Below are positions 53,873-63,239 of a DNA stretch of 64,000 nt, in pieces. This stretch comes from Acidobacteriota bacterium. Its GTDB lineage: Bacteria; Acidobacteriota; Terriglobia; Terriglobales; Acidobacteriaceae. Under the pieces are notes generated by a model. The model saw only the letters and a program-made list of their open reading frames with translations. It searched no databases and was not told the DNA's origin. The position numbers and the translations under genes were made by a program. Each line of letters opens with the position of its first letter. Position 1 is the first letter of the stretch. The stretch is taken from positions 248,001 through 312,000 of the forward strand of contig JAFDVR010000006.1 in NCBI GenBank assembly GCA_018268855.1. The letters are read 5' to 3'.

Positions 53873-55513
53873 ATGTTCAAGCAGTGGATACACAATCTGG
53901 AGCAGCGTCCGGCGCTGCCGTTGTGGATCTTTTATCCGCCGATCTTTGCAGCAGTGTATGCACTGCATTGGACGCTGCTGCGGCTGCCCTATTACTGGGA
54001 TGAAGGCGGATATTACATTCCTGCGGCGTGGGACTTTTATCGCTTCGGAACGGTAATTCCTGTGTCCACCATGCGCAACGCACATCCGCCGCTGCCATCG
54101 ATTTTGCTGGCCGGATGGTGGAAGATTGCGGGCTTCTCCATCTATTCCACACGTCTGTTCGTTTGCCTGATTGCTGCCCTGGCACTCCTCGCGGTGTTTC
54201 GCATTGGCCGCACACTGGCCAATGATGCCATAGCCGCTGTGGCGATGGTTCTGACGGCAATCTATCCTGTGTGGTTTTCGCAAAGCAGTCTCGCACATGC
54301 AGATATCTTTGCGGCTTGCGCCACGCTTTGGGCGCTTTCAGTTTATTTTGAGCGGAGTGCAGGACCGTCCGTCGCACGATGGAAGCCGGCATTATGCTTC
54401 TTTTTGTTTGCACTTTCGGTGATGGCGAAAGAGACAGCCATCATTACGCCCGCTGCTCTCTCTACCTTTGAACTATGGATGCTTTGGCGCGACTGGAGAG
54501 ACGCAACCGCACGCCGCGATCACGTGAGATGGTTTGCCTGGATTGGTGCCACGGTGCTGCCGCTGATTGCGTGGTACGTTTACCATCATGCCGCCACCGG
54601 ATTTACGTTCGGAAATCCGGAGTATCTGCGTTACAACGCGACGGCGAACACGGGTCCGCACCGGATTCTGCTGAGCCTGTGGCACAGGTTCGTACACCTC
54701 ACGTTTCATCTGAATTTGTATGTCGTTTCAGCATGCACGCTCGTAATGCTGTGGCTGGCACCACTGCGCAGCCACGCCGGTGAAGGCCGCAGGTGGCTTC
54801 CAGCATATGCGGCCTGGGCCATAGGCGTAATCGCGATCGCAAACTGGATTGCGTTCTCCATTCTGGGAGGCGCGCTGCTCACGCGTTATTTGCTGCCGGT
54901 CTATCCTCTGCTGTTTATTTTGTGCGTTTCGTTATGGTGGCAGCGATTCAAGCAGTGGTGGGTGGTCGCGCTGGTGGCGCTGCTGGGCTTCAGCGTGGCA
55001 TGCAAGGTGAATCCCAACTATCCTTACGCGCCAGAAGACAATCTTGCCTACCGCGACATGATTGTGCTGCACCAGCGCGCGATAAATTATGTGGCCAAAC
55101 ATTATCCTCATGCCAGTGTATTGACGGCATGGCCTGTTGCGGCGGACATCATCCGGCCCGAGCTTGGGTATGTGCGCACAAAGATGCAGATGGTGCCGCT
55201 GGAGAATTTTTCGATGACGGAAGTGATGAAGGCCATGGGCGAGCAGGAGAAGTTCGATACTGCCATCGTGTTCTCCACCAAATACATGCCTCCGCAGATA
55301 GAGCACCATGCCGCTGCCAATGCAATGCGTAACGATGCGCAGTACTTCGATTTTCATGATGACCTGATGGCTGCCGATATCGCTCATCTGTTGCACGGAG
55401 ATGTAGTGTGGGAAGAGCACCGTGCGGGGGAATGGGCGGCAGTGCTGCGGTTTCCGCGCGCGGTTGTGGGCACGCTTTGGTACGATGCACCTGTTCTGCC
55501 GCCGAAACTATAA
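53873..55513 (+). CDS. GT39-type membrane glycosyltransferase, third copy in the window
   Basis: A 546-residue polytopic protein with about ten helices. The first loop has YYWDEGGYYIPAAWDFYR, where the acidic DE pair replaces the DD of the ArnT/PMT copies further left, and the second motif is MRNAHPPLPSILLAGWW. So it belongs to the same broad GT-C family but a different subgroup. The C-terminal soluble domain begins about residue 400 and contains YVAKHYPHASVLTAWPV. Acceptor and sugar are unknown. It is closely linked to DUF3467 (upstream by six bases) and a TPR protein (downstream by seven bases), suggesting a single envelope-related operon. Confidence 0.85.
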   Translation: MFKQWIHNLEQRPALPLWIFYPPIFAAVYALHWTLLRLPYYWDEGGYYIPAAWDFYRFGTVIPVSTMRNAHPPLPSILLAGWWKIAGFSIYSTRLFVCLIAALALLAVFRIGRTLANDAIAAVAMVLTAIYPVWFSQSSLAHADIFAACATLWALSVYFERSAGPSVARWKPALCFFLFALSVMAKETAIITPAALSTFELWMLWRDWRDATARRDHVRWFAWIGATVLPLIAWYVYHHAATGFTFGNPEYLRYNATANTGPHRILLSLWHRFVHLTFHLNLYVVSACTLVMLWLAPLRSHAGEGRRWLPAYAAWAIGVIAIANWIAFSILGGALLTRYLLPVYPLLFILCVSLWWQRFKQWWVVALVALLGFSVACKVNPNYPYAPEDNLAYRDMIVLHQRAINYVAKHYPHASVLTAWPVAADIIRPELGYVRTKMQMVPLENFSMTEVMKAMGEQEKFDTAIVFSTKYMPPQIEHHAAANAMRNDAQYFDFHDDLMAADIAHLLHGDVVWEEHRAGEWAAVLRFPRAVVGTLWYDAPVLPPKL

Positions 55514-55520
55514 TGGTAGC

Positions 55521-57104
55521 GTGAGATTTTCAGCCCAGCGCATTGCAACCTCCACCCTGCTGCTTTTATGCGCGCTGGCGCTCTGCCTCTCTGCCCATGC
55601 TCAGACGGAAGAGACCGTTGGTGGCCGTGTTGTCCTGGTGCTGCCTTTTGAAAATCGTTCCGGGCAAAGCTCACTCGACTGGGTGGGAGAGGCGTTCTCA
55701 GAAACGTTAAGCCGGCGGTTTGAATCCGCGGGTTTCTACCCCATTGATCGCGATGACCGCGAATATGCGCTGGAGCATCTTGGTCTGCCTGGCGGTTTCC
55801 GGCCTTCCCATGCCACTGCTATCCAGATTGCGCAGACGCTTGATGCGGAGTTTGTGATTGTTGGCAGCTACACCACGAATGGCGATCGTATGACAGCTCA
55901 GGCGCAGGTGTTGCGCGTGAACCAGTTGCGCATGTCGCAGCCTATTGAGGACTCTGCTCCGTTGCAACGTCTGCTGGACCTGGAGAACAGCCTTGCATGG
56001 AAATGCGCAAAGCAGATGGACCCGAAGTTCTCCGTTGCATTGAGCACGTTTCTTGCAGCCTCCAAAGACGTCAAGCTGGAGGCTTATGAGAACTATATTC
56101 GTGCTATTGCAAGTCCGAATGAAGATGAGAAGCTGAAGCGGCTGGAGGCATCCGCGGCGTTGTCGCCCGATACGGCAACGCTGCTGGCGCTGGGCAAAAC
56201 ACAGTATCGCGCGCGGCAGTATGAAGATGCCGCGAAGACCCTGGCACGAGTGCCGAAGAACACTCCATCGGCGCTGGAGGCAAACTTCTATCTCGGCCTT
56301 GCTGATTTCAACTCCGCGCATTATGCGGAAGCAGAGCAGGCATTTGCCTTTGTGGCGAGCAGGTTTCCTCTGCCCGAAGTGGTGAACAACCAGGGCGTGG
56401 CCATGGCGCGCCAGAAAAAAGATGCGACTGTACTGCTGCAACGCGCTTCCAATGCCGATCCCCAGGACGCGGATTATCACTTCAATGTGGCGACAGCGCT
56501 ATGGCGGCGCGGTGACGTGGCGAACGCTCGCATAGAAATCGACAAAGCGCTGAAGATCCGGCCGAATGACACCGAAGCGCAGGAGTTGAAAACTTCGCTT
56601 GCGCCGGCTTCCCATGCGGCCCCTGGATTTTCGCCGCTGGAGAGACTGCGCAGGACGTACTCAGAATCCAACGTGCGGCAGGCCGTCTTTCAAATGGACC
56701 AGATGCGCATGATGAAGATGAGCATGCTGCCGCCCTCAGAACGCGCCACGCAGATCGCGCAGGCTGGGCAGGATTATTTACGGGAAGGGATGATTCCTGA
56801 GGCAGAGCGCGAGTTTCAAGCGGCAATCCATGCCGATGGGACGAATGCCTCTGCACACCTTGGTCTGGCCCTCGTCCGCGAACGCACAGGCAATGCCAAT
56901 GAGGCACGGCATGAGGCGCAGATCTCCAATGAAATGCGGCAATCCGCTGCTGCATATCTTGTATTGGCGCGTTTGGATATGCAGCAGAATAAACTCAAAG
57001 ATTCTGCCACGAATGTAGCGCATGCATTGCGGCTTGAACCCAGGAACTCCACCGCTCTGGCGATGAAGCAGGCGCTCACAACGCGCGGACAGAGTGTGCC
57101 ATGA
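55521..57104 (+). CDS. Secreted TPR-repeat protein
   Basis: A 527-residue exported protein from GTG 55521. Signal: IATSTLLLLCALALCLSAHAQ. After the signal comes a TolB/CsgG-like N-terminal domain (VVLVLPFENRSGQSSLDWVGEAFSETL, in parts) followed by degenerate tetratricopeptide repeats: residues about 195-375 (NFYLGLADFNSAHYAEAEQAFAFV; YHFNVATALWRRGDVANA) and about 400-510. Likely a periplasmic or outer-membrane scaffold. The GTG is chosen because it lies right after the previous stop; an earlier frame to 55422 overlaps the GT gene. The stop overlaps the NfeD ATG (ATGA). Confidence 0.82.
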   Translation: MRFSAQRIATSTLLLLCALALCLSAHAQTEETVGGRVVLVLPFENRSGQSSLDWVGEAFSETLSRRFESAGFYPIDRDDREYALEHLGLPGGFRPSHATAIQIAQTLDAEFVIVGSYTTNGDRMTAQAQVLRVNQLRMSQPIEDSAPLQRLLDLENSLAWKCAKQMDPKFSVALSTFLAASKDVKLEAYENYIRAIASPNEDEKLKRLEASAALSPDTATLLALGKTQYRARQYEDAAKTLARVPKNTPSALEANFYLGLADFNSAHYAEAEQAFAFVASRFPLPEVVNNQGVAMARQKKDATVLLQRASNADPQDADYHFNVATALWRRGDVANARIEIDKALKIRPNDTEAQELKTSLAPASHAAPGFSPLERLRRTYSESNVRQAVFQMDQMRMMKMSMLPPSERATQIAQAGQDYLREGMIPEAEREFQAAIHADGTNASAHLGLALVRERTGNANEARHEAQISNEMRQSAAAYLVLARLDMQQNKLKDSATNVAHALRLEPRNSTALAMKQALTTRGQSVP

Positions 57105-57754
57105 TCGCAACAATTTTTGTGGACGCGATTGCGGACGGCATGCTAGCGCGCGTGATGCATGCTGATGTCGCCGTGCTTCTGCTCGCACTCGGCGGGCTAC
57201 TCATCGCTGTCGAATTCAATGCTCCGGGAACGATTGTGCCGGGAGCCACGGGGCTTTTCTTCGTACTGCTAGCCGCGTACGCTTTGCTGCATCTGCCACT
57301 GCACGCATGGGCGGTAGCGCTGCTGTTCGTATCGTTTGGCCTGATGGCGGCAGAAGTAAAGCTGCCCACGGCAGGCGTGCTTGGATTGCTTGGCGTAGCG
57401 GGACTGGTACTCGCGCTTGGCAATCTGGTGGCGGCTGCTCCAGAGCATCCTGGCGTGAGCTGGCCGGTGGCGATTGGAGCGGGTGTGGGATTCGGAGGCA
57501 TTGCTACTGCACTCGCTATTCTGGGTGAACGCGCACGGCGCGCCAAAGTTCTTACGGGAGCCGAGGCAATGGTGGGCCACATAGCCATAGCGCAGACCAA
57601 TCTTGAACCCAATGGTGTGGTAGCCGTACGGGGAGAACTCTGGCAGGCACGGTTGATGGAGCCCTCCACATTACTTTCTGCCGGCAGTGAGGTAAAAATC
57701 GCCGGTTTCGACGGTCTCGTTCTGGTGGTTACTCCGTCCAACGTGAAGGCATAA
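57101..57754 (+). CDS. NfeD-like membrane protein
   Basis: A 217-residue protein with four or five membrane helices (AVLLLALGGLLIAVEFNAPG, ATGLFFVLLAAYALLHL, WAVALLFVSFGLMAAEV, LGVAGLVLALGNLVAAA) and a C-terminal OB-fold domain (about 145-215) with GHIAIAQTNLEPNGVVAVRGELWQAR. This is the NfeD architecture, without the N-terminal ClpP-class protease domain of the long form. NfeD and slipin proteins act together in membrane microdomains; the slipin gene lies 770 bases downstream. Four-base overlap with the TPR gene. Confidence 0.88.
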   Translation: MIATIFVDAIADGMLARVMHADVAVLLLALGGLLIAVEFNAPGTIVPGATGLFFVLLAAYALLHLPLHAWAVALLFVSFGLMAAEVKLPTAGVLGLLGVAGLVLALGNLVAAAPEHPGVSWPVAIGAGVGFGGIATALAILGERARRAKVLTGAEAMVGHIAIAQTNLEPNGVVAVRGELWQARLMEPSTLLSAGSEVKIAGFDGLVLVVTPSNVKA

Positions 57755-57832
57755 ATCCTGCGTTTGGCCGCATGAGCGCAGGTACACTAGATGAGTGCGC
57801 GTGTGCGCCGCTTGTAAGGAGTTTCTGATCGC

Positions 57833-58486
57833 ATGTTGAAGATGTTCCGCCTCGCCCTCCCGGTGCTGGCATTTGCTTCGTTTGCCGCTGTGGGCAAGGC
57901 GCAGACCGATACCGCACCCACCAAGATGCAACGTTTCTTTTCCCATGTTGATGTTGGGTTGGAAGGCACTGGCGTGTTCACCAAATCCGTAACGGGTACT
58001 ACGCCACTGGGTACCAGCATCACGCAGAGCGGAAGCAATACCTTTGGCGGATTGTTTGCCGTGCGTGCGACCAAGAGCCCTTGGGTGGGTATGGAGTTGA
58101 ACCTGGGCTACTCCCGTTATACGCAGAGCTACACCTGTTGTCAGTTGGAAGGAGGTGCGCAAGCCAACGCAGAAGAGTTCACTCTGGGCTACGTGGTCCA
58201 TCCGCCGACGACCATCCTGGGCGCCAAACCGAGCTTCTCTGTCGGTTCGGGTGTGCTTGCGTTCAAACCCACATCACTCGGCGGACAGAACTTCAACACG
58301 CAGGCCCGCCAGGTGTACTACTATTCAGCAAACGCCGATATTCCAGCGTTCGCCGACTTTTTCGCGATTCGTGTTGGATTCCGTCAACAGTTTTATCTGG
58401 CGCCTGACTTCGGTCAGAATTACATCACTATAAAAAAGCACACCATAACCAGCGAGCCGGTGATCGGCTTTATCTTCCACTTCTAA
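57833..58486 (+). CDS. Outer-membrane beta-barrel protein, unknown function
   Basis: A 217-residue protein with signal LALPVLAFASFAAVGKAQ and a chain made of alternating aromatic/hydrophobic strands, with Gly and Tyr turns, ending in GFIFHF (a C-terminal Phe, the usual signal for BAM-assisted insertion). Eight strands are plausible, like OmpA-type barrels. No active-site motif. It sits between nfeD-like and slipin genes, an order I do not know from other genomes. 78 bases of gap before it could hold a promoter. Confidence 0.78.
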   Translation: MLKMFRLALPVLAFASFAAVGKAQTDTAPTKMQRFFSHVDVGLEGTGVFTKSVTGTTPLGTSITQSGSNTFGGLFAVRATKSPWVGMELNLGYSRYTQSYTCCQLEGGAQANAEEFTLGYVVHPPTTILGAKPSFSVGSGVLAFKPTSLGGQNFNTQARQVYYYSANADIPAFADFFAIRVGFRQQFYLAPDFGQNYITIKKHTITSEPVIGFIFHF

Positions 58487-58523
58487 ACAGAGGAGGCCGG
58501 GTCTTACAGCCCGCGTCTAAGCC

Positions 58524-59309
58524 ATGGAATTTACGCCTGCACTCGTTGCTCTGCTGATCGTTGCTCTCTACCTGATCAACTCCGTCAAGATTCTGAAGGA
58601 GTATGAGCGCGCTGTCGTCTTCAGGTTGGGACGTGTGCGGCACAACTCCAAAGGGCCCGGCATCATTCTGGTCTTCCGTCCGCTCGACCAAATCGTGCGC
58701 GTCAGCCTGCGGCAAGAAGCCCTGGAAGTGCCTTCGCAGGATGTCATCACGCGCGATAACGTGACGCTGAAGGTAAACGCAGTGCTCATGCTGCGCGTCG
58801 TGGATCCCGTACTGGCCGTGGTGGAAGTGAGCAACTACGTGTACCAGACGCTGCAATTCGCGCAGACGACGCTCCGCAGCGTTCTGGGTGAAGTAGACCT
58901 CGACGAACTCCTCGCACATCGCGACAAGCTGAACCTTCGCATTCAGACCATCATTGACGGCCACACCTCACCATTCGGCGTAAAAGTGATCTCCGTCGAA
59001 GTAAAGCAGGTAGACATGCCGGAGAACATGCTGCGCGCCATGGCCAAGCAAGCCGAGGCCGAGCGCGAGCGCCGTTCTAAGATCATTCATGCCGAGGGCG
59101 AGTTCAATGCTGCGCAAAAACTGGTAGAAGCAGCCGGTCTATTGGCTACGCAGCCTATGTCTCTGCAACTGCGCTATCTGCAAACACTCACTGAAATTGG
59201 CGTGGAAAAGAACACCACCATCGTGTTTCCACTGCCGATAGAACTGATGAACCTGATTAACCGCACTGTTGCACCTGTTGCGCAGTCCCGTGAGGACGAA
59301 CTGCGATGA
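58524..59309 (+). CDS. Slipin family (stomatin/prohibitin, SPFH) protein
   Basis: A 261-residue SPFH protein. A short membrane segment ([18 protein letters not shown]) followed by [14 protein letters not shown], then [23 protein letters not shown] and [23 protein letters not shown] strands. The coiled-coil helix [28 protein letters not shown] and [15 protein letters not shown] end complete the slipin architecture. Slipins organise membrane microdomains and often partner NfeD proteins. Its stop overlaps the ATG of the SPOR gene (ATGA). The nfeD gene is three genes upstream in the same run. Confidence 0.92.
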   Translation: MEFTPALVALLIVALYLINSVKILKEYERAVVFRLGRVRHNSKGPGIILVFRPLDQIVRVSLRQEALEVPSQDVITRDNVTLKVNAVLMLRVVDPVLAVVEVSNYVYQTLQFAQTTLRSVLGEVDLDELLAHRDKLNLRIQTIIDGHTSPFGVKVISVEVKQVDMPENMLRAMAKQAEAERERRSKIIHAEGEFNAAQKLVEAAGLLATQPMSLQLRYLQTLTEIGVEKNTTIVFPLPIELMNLINRTVAPVAQSREDELR

Positions 59310-59983
59310 ACCGCTTCGACCAGGAGCAGGACGAACTGCCTCTCCGTACGCCAGTTACTTCCAGCCGCGACCGCGAATATACGCTAAGCACCGGGATTGT
59401 ATTGGGCATCTTTTTCGCACTGGCGCTGGTGTGCTCGATCTTTTTCGGATTCGGATACACGCTTGGCCGCAAGTCCATGCAGCCTGCGATGAGTTCTGAC
59501 AGTAGCGCGGCGAGTACCGATACAGCAGCATTCAATAAATTCAAGCCTGCGGCGGGAACCACCGGAGGCTCCGCTACTTCGGCCTCCGCATCTCCAAAGC
59601 AGGAGAGCACCACACCATCACCAACGACGACGAGTGCTGCATCGAACACCGCAACTGAAACGGCACCCAGGCAGACTGTCTCCACAGAAAAGCCCGCAAC
59701 ACTAGCTCCGGTTATGCACCAGGCCCCTCCACCTACACCCGTAGCGATATCGACACCTGCTCCCGGTGGAACAACGATGGTGCAGATTGCTGCAGTAAGC
59801 CATCCTGAAGATGCCGAAGTGCTCACCGCAGCATTGAAGCGCCGGGGATACAGCGTAATCACGCGGCAGGAATCCGGCGATCGCCTGATTCACGTGCAGG
59901 TAGGACCGTTCTCCACGCGGAAGGACGCAGAAGTGATGCGGCAAAAGCTGCTCAATGACGGCTATAACGCCATTCTGAAATAG
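59306..59983 (+). CDS. SPOR-domain membrane protein
   Basis: A 225-residue protein. One membrane helix near residues 28-50 ([25 protein letters not shown]), then a Ser/Thr/Ala/Pro-rich linker (60-150) and a SPOR domain at the end (about 155-225: [45 protein letters not shown]). SPOR domains bind denuded peptidoglycan glycans at the division site, so it is likely an inner-membrane division or cell-wall protein. Start overlaps the slipin stop by four bases. Position in an NfeD/slipin operon suggests a link between membrane organisation and the cell wall; inference. Confidence 0.9.
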   Translation: MNRFDQEQDELPLRTPVTSSRDREYTLSTGIVLGIFFALALVCSIFFGFGYTLGRKSMQPAMSSDSSAASTDTAAFNKFKPAAGTTGGSATSASASPKQESTTPSPTTTSAASNTATETAPRQTVSTEKPATLAPVMHQAPPPTPVAISTPAPGGTTMVQIAAVSHPEDAEVLTAALKRRGYSVITRQESGDRLIHVQVGPFSTRKDAEVMRQKLLNDGYNAILK

Positions 59984-60129
59984 ACGCAATAATACTGTCT
60001 TCAGAGTCAAAGAATTGTGTTTAGGGCCAAAGGCGCGTCCTATATTAGCCGGGCAACGCCTCAGGTTTTCATTGCCTAAGTGTCGAGCGCTGAAGGCGCG
60101 ACCTATAGTTCCGCCATAACCAGCCGGAT

Positions 60130-60846
60130 CTACTCTTCCTCAGGCCGCATCGCTACAGGGAGCGCCGCAATCATCGACTCGCGCACCGCATGCATCAACG
60201 CATCACGTTCGGAATATTGCGCCGGGTCGATCGGATCAAGAAACCGCACATGCGCGGTGCCAGGACGAATGCCCCAACTTCCCTTCACCAGCATCGTCCC
60301 CGTCCCATAGATCACCGTGGGAATCACAGGCACCTTCGTATTCTCCGCCAGATGAAACGGCCCTTTTTTGAACGGCAGCAGACGCCCCGTACGCGAACGC
60401 GTGCCCTCGGCAAACACAACCATGTGAATGCCTTCCTTCAACACTTCCGTAGCAAAGCGCAGCGACTTGATTGCACTCGCGCGGCTCTCGCGCTCCACCG
60501 GAACATACTTGCCCAGTCGCATCGCCGGCCCCAGCAGCGGAATCTTCATCAACGAAGCCTTCAGCATTACCGACGCGCGCCCGGGAATTTTCGGCAACAA
60601 AATCGGCGGATCGAGGTTCGAGACGTGATTGCACATGAAGATGCACGCGCGACCTGCTGGAATATGTTCATAACCCTGAATGTCCAGACGGATACCCGCC
60701 GCACGCACACCGAGCGCGGCGATGCCATTGCCCCACTTATAGAGAAGCGAGATGTCACGCGTAATTAACGTGAGCGGAATGCCGACGATACCTGCAGGCA
60801 CACCAAGCACCACACAAACAAGAAACATGCTGAGTGTATGAAGCAT
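60130..60846 (-). CDS. 1-acyl-sn-glycerol-3-phosphate acyltransferase (PlsC family)
   Basis: A 238-residue membrane-associated acyltransferase. Motif I is CNHVSNLDPPIL (NHxxxxD), motif III region is VVFAEGTRSRTGRLLPFKKG, and motif IV-like VPVIPTVIYG. It transfers an acyl chain to lysophosphatidic acid. An N-terminal hydrophobic helix (LVCVVLGVPAGIVGIPLTLI) anchors it. ATG 60846 is used. It is the last gene of a minus-strand cell-wall operon (dapF-like, LD-carboxypeptidase, mpl, this gene), starting three bases after mpl's stop. Confidence 0.9.
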   Translation of the reverse strand: MLHTLSMFLVCVVLGVPAGIVGIPLTLITRDISLLYKWGNGIAALGVRAAGIRLDIQGYEHIPAGRACIFMCNHVSNLDPPILLPKIPGRASVMLKASLMKIPLLGPAMRLGKYVPVERESRASAIKSLRFATEVLKEGIHMVVFAEGTRSRTGRLLPFKKGPFHLAENTKVPVIPTVIYGTGTMLVKGSWGIRPGTAHVRFLDPIDPAQYSERDALMHAVRESMIAALPVAMRPEEE

Positions 60847-60849
60847 CGT

Positions 60850-62283
60850 TTATTGCTTCCCTGCCTCGGCAATGGCCTTCGGCAACTTTGTATAAATATT
60901 GCCAAAGGCACCATTAGAAAGAATGGCAACCACATCGCCACTCTGCAACGTGGGAGCGAGCGCGGCAACGATTGCATCCGCATCCGCATGCAGGCTCGCA
61001 GGCGTACCCAGTTGCAGCAGACCGGCTACAACACGCTGCGGCTCCAAACGTTCCTCCGAAGGGATGTTCTCTGATTTGAAAACAGAAGAGAGCATCACCT
61101 CATTTGCGCCGGAGAGACTTTCGATCAACTCCTGCTCAAACACATTGCGGCGCAACGTGTTGGAACGTGGCTCCAACACGGCTATCAGGCGGCGATCTCC
61201 ATAGGCACTGCGTAGCGCGCGCAGCGTTTCGCGGATGGCGGTCGGATGGTGCGCGAAGTCGTCGATCACCGTGATGCCGTTCACTTCGGCACGCACCTCA
61301 AGACGCCGCTTCACACTGCGGAAGGTCTTCAGGGCTTCGGCGATGGATGCAGCCGGGACACCGTATCCAGCAGCCAGCGCGGCAGCAGCCGTGGCGTTGA
61401 GCGCATTGTGCTGGCCTGCGAGCGGAAGCTCAAGATCGGCAAAGTGTTTGCCCTCGCGCAGCAGCGTCCAATGCGACACCGGCCCGCCCTGGAAGTTCGT
61501 CAACTGCCATGTCGAGCTTGGCAGAAATCCATAACGTTCGACCGCGCAGAAGGCGCGCGCCACGCACTCCGTTACATTATCGCTGCCATCAAATGCAACC
61601 ACGCGGCCACGTCTGGGGATAAGGTTGATAAGCCGCTTGAACGCTGTCTTCACTGCGGCAAGGTCCGCATAGATGTCGGCATGATCGTACTCAACGTGAG
61701 TAAGAATGGCTGCGTCCGGAAAGTAGTGCAGGAACTTCGGGCCCTTGTCGAAGAAAGCGGTATCGTACTCATCGCCCTCCAGAATGAAGGGCTTGGTCTC
61801 CGCATTTACACGGAAAGATGTGCCAAAGTTTTCCGCCACGCCGCCCACCAGGAACGAAGGTGCAAATTTTTTATCGACGTGCGAGGCAGTCTCGAAAATC
61901 CACGCCAGCATGCTGGTGGTCGTGGTCTTTCCATGCGTACCGGAGACAACCAGCGGCTCACGATTGCGCAGAAACTCATCATGGATAAGCGCGGCCATCG
62001 ACGTAAACGGAATGCGCTGGTCGAGCACTAACTCAAGCTCAGGATTGCCGCGCGAAATCGCATTCCCCACGACTACAAGATCGGGCCGGGGCGTAAGGTT
62101 CGCCTCCGCATATGGCTCCATGACAGAAATCTTCATGCCGCGGAGCTGGTCACTCATGGGCGGATAAGCAGCAGCATCGGAGCCGGTAACACGGTGTCCG
62201 CGCGCCTGCAACATGCCCGCGAGCGAGGCCATCGCAGTGCCGCAGATGCCGATGAGATGGATGTGGCGAGAATCGTTGTTCAT
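60850..62283 (-). CDS. mpl: UDP-N-acetylmuramate:L-Ala-gamma-D-Glu-meso-DAP ligase Mpl
   Basis: About 477 residues of the Mur ligase family. It re-attaches recycled murein tripeptide to UDP-MurNAc. Landmarks: IHLIGICGTAMASLAGML at the N-terminus, the P-loop SGTHGKTTTTSMLAW (near residue 110), FILEGDEYDTAFFDKGPKFL, and DDFAHHPTAI (Mg/ATP) near 330. The EGDEYDTAFFDK motif is a good marker of Mpl rather than MurC. ATG 62283 gives the normal start; a longer frame reaches 62394. Four-base overlap with the LD-carboxypeptidase gene, which makes tripeptide from tetrapeptide, a direct functional link. DAP supply would come from the DapF-like neighbour if that is active. Confidence 0.95.
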   Translation of the reverse strand: MNNDSRHIHLIGICGTAMASLAGMLQARGHRVTGSDAAAYPPMSDQLRGMKISVMEPYAEANLTPRPDLVVVGNAISRGNPELELVLDQRIPFTSMAALIHDEFLRNREPLVVSGTHGKTTTTSMLAWIFETASHVDKKFAPSFLVGGVAENFGTSFRVNAETKPFILEGDEYDTAFFDKGPKFLHYFPDAAILTHVEYDHADIYADLAAVKTAFKRLINLIPRRGRVVAFDGSDNVTECVARAFCAVERYGFLPSSTWQLTNFQGGPVSHWTLLREGKHFADLELPLAGQHNALNATAAAALAAGYGVPAASIAEALKTFRSVKRRLEVRAEVNGITVIDDFAHHPTAIRETLRALRSAYGDRRLIAVLEPRSNTLRRNVFEQELIESLSGANEVMLSSVFKSENIPSEERLEPQRVVAGLLQLGTPASLHADADAIVAALAPTLQSGDVVAILSNGAFGNIYTKLPKAIAEAGKQ

Positions 62284-63239
62284 AGTGTGACGGCTGCTTC
62301 TTCGATGCGCAGCGTGCATTCTGTGGAGTTCGTTATAAGCGTGGCACGCACGGCAAGCGGGAGTGAGATGTTGGGTTCGTATACATGTCCGCAACGCAGG
62401 CCGATGGCAATGGGGCCTTTGAAATCACGCAGATTGTGGCGAAGCGCTTCTTCCAGCAATGCATTCTCCGCCGCATCGCTGACGCACTGTTTCATATCGC
62501 CAAAGACAATGCCCTTCACGCGCTCCAGCAAACCGCCGTAGCGAAGATGCACCAGGTAGCGGTCCCACTGGTAAGGCTTAGTACCTACATCTTCTACAAA
62601 GAGAATGGCATCGTCTTCAGGCGCCTGCATCGCATACGGAGTTCCGAGCGATTCGGCCACGATAGAGATGCATCCACCAAACAACGTGCCGCCCGCGCTT
62701 CCTTCCTGTAACGTATGCAAGCCGTCTTTGGCACCAAGCTGCCACGCGCTCCCCTGTTTCAGTGCGTTGTTCCATGAAGCGCTATCGACGCCCTCTTGCA
62801 CGAACTCACCGCGAGCAAAATCCGCCGCAACCATCGGCGCGTAAAAGCTGACCAGCCCCGTCTCGCGCGTGAGCCATCCATGTACGGAGGTGATATCGCT
62901 GTACCCAATCAGCGGCTTCGGATGTTTGCGAATCAGTTCCGCATCGAGATGCGGAAGTATCTCCACCGAACCCCAACCGCCGCGCGTACTGATAATGGCA
63001 TCTATAGACTCATCTACAAAGGCTCGATGCAGATCGGCAGCACGCTCCTCTGCTGTCCCAGCAAAATAGATGGGTCCGCGTTTCGTCGCCGTAGGAAAGA
63101 GCACCGGCTCATAGCCGAGCGAAGCGAGACGTTCTACGCCCAATCGGACGCGATCTTCGTTTGCCGCTCCAGCCAGTGAGAGCACGGCGATGCGCGCGCC
63201 CTGCTTCAATGCCGGCGGAAGGATGCGCTGCATGCTCAC
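62280..63239 (-). CDS. LD-carboxypeptidase (S66 family, LdcA-like)
   Basis: A 319-residue serine peptidase. Removes the terminal D-Ala from murein tetrapeptide during recycling, giving the tripeptide used by Mpl. Motifs: ISTRGGWGSVEILPHLD, LIGYSDITSVHGWL with the nucleophile Ser, GGTLFGGCISIVAESLGT, LFVEDVGTKPYQWDRYLVHL (Glu), and GLRCGHVYEPNISLPLAV (His). The start is GTG 63239, overlapping the dapF-like stop (GTGA), or ATG 63233. Cytosolic as judged by absence of a signal peptide. Ordered dapF-like, ldc, mpl: a recycling cluster. Confidence 0.93.
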   Translation of the reverse strand: MSMQRILPPALKQGARIAVLSLAGAANEDRVRLGVERLASLGYEPVLFPTATKRGPIYFAGTAEERAADLHRAFVDESIDAIISTRGGWGSVEILPHLDAELIRKHPKPLIGYSDITSVHGWLTRETGLVSFYAPMVAADFARGEFVQEGVDSASWNNALKQGSAWQLGAKDGLHTLQEGSAGGTLFGGCISIVAESLGTPYAMQAPEDDAILFVEDVGTKPYQWDRYLVHLRYGGLLERVKGIVFGDMKQCVSDAAENALLEEALRHNLRDFKGPIAIGLRCGHVYEPNISLPLAVRATLITNSTECTLRIEEAAVTL

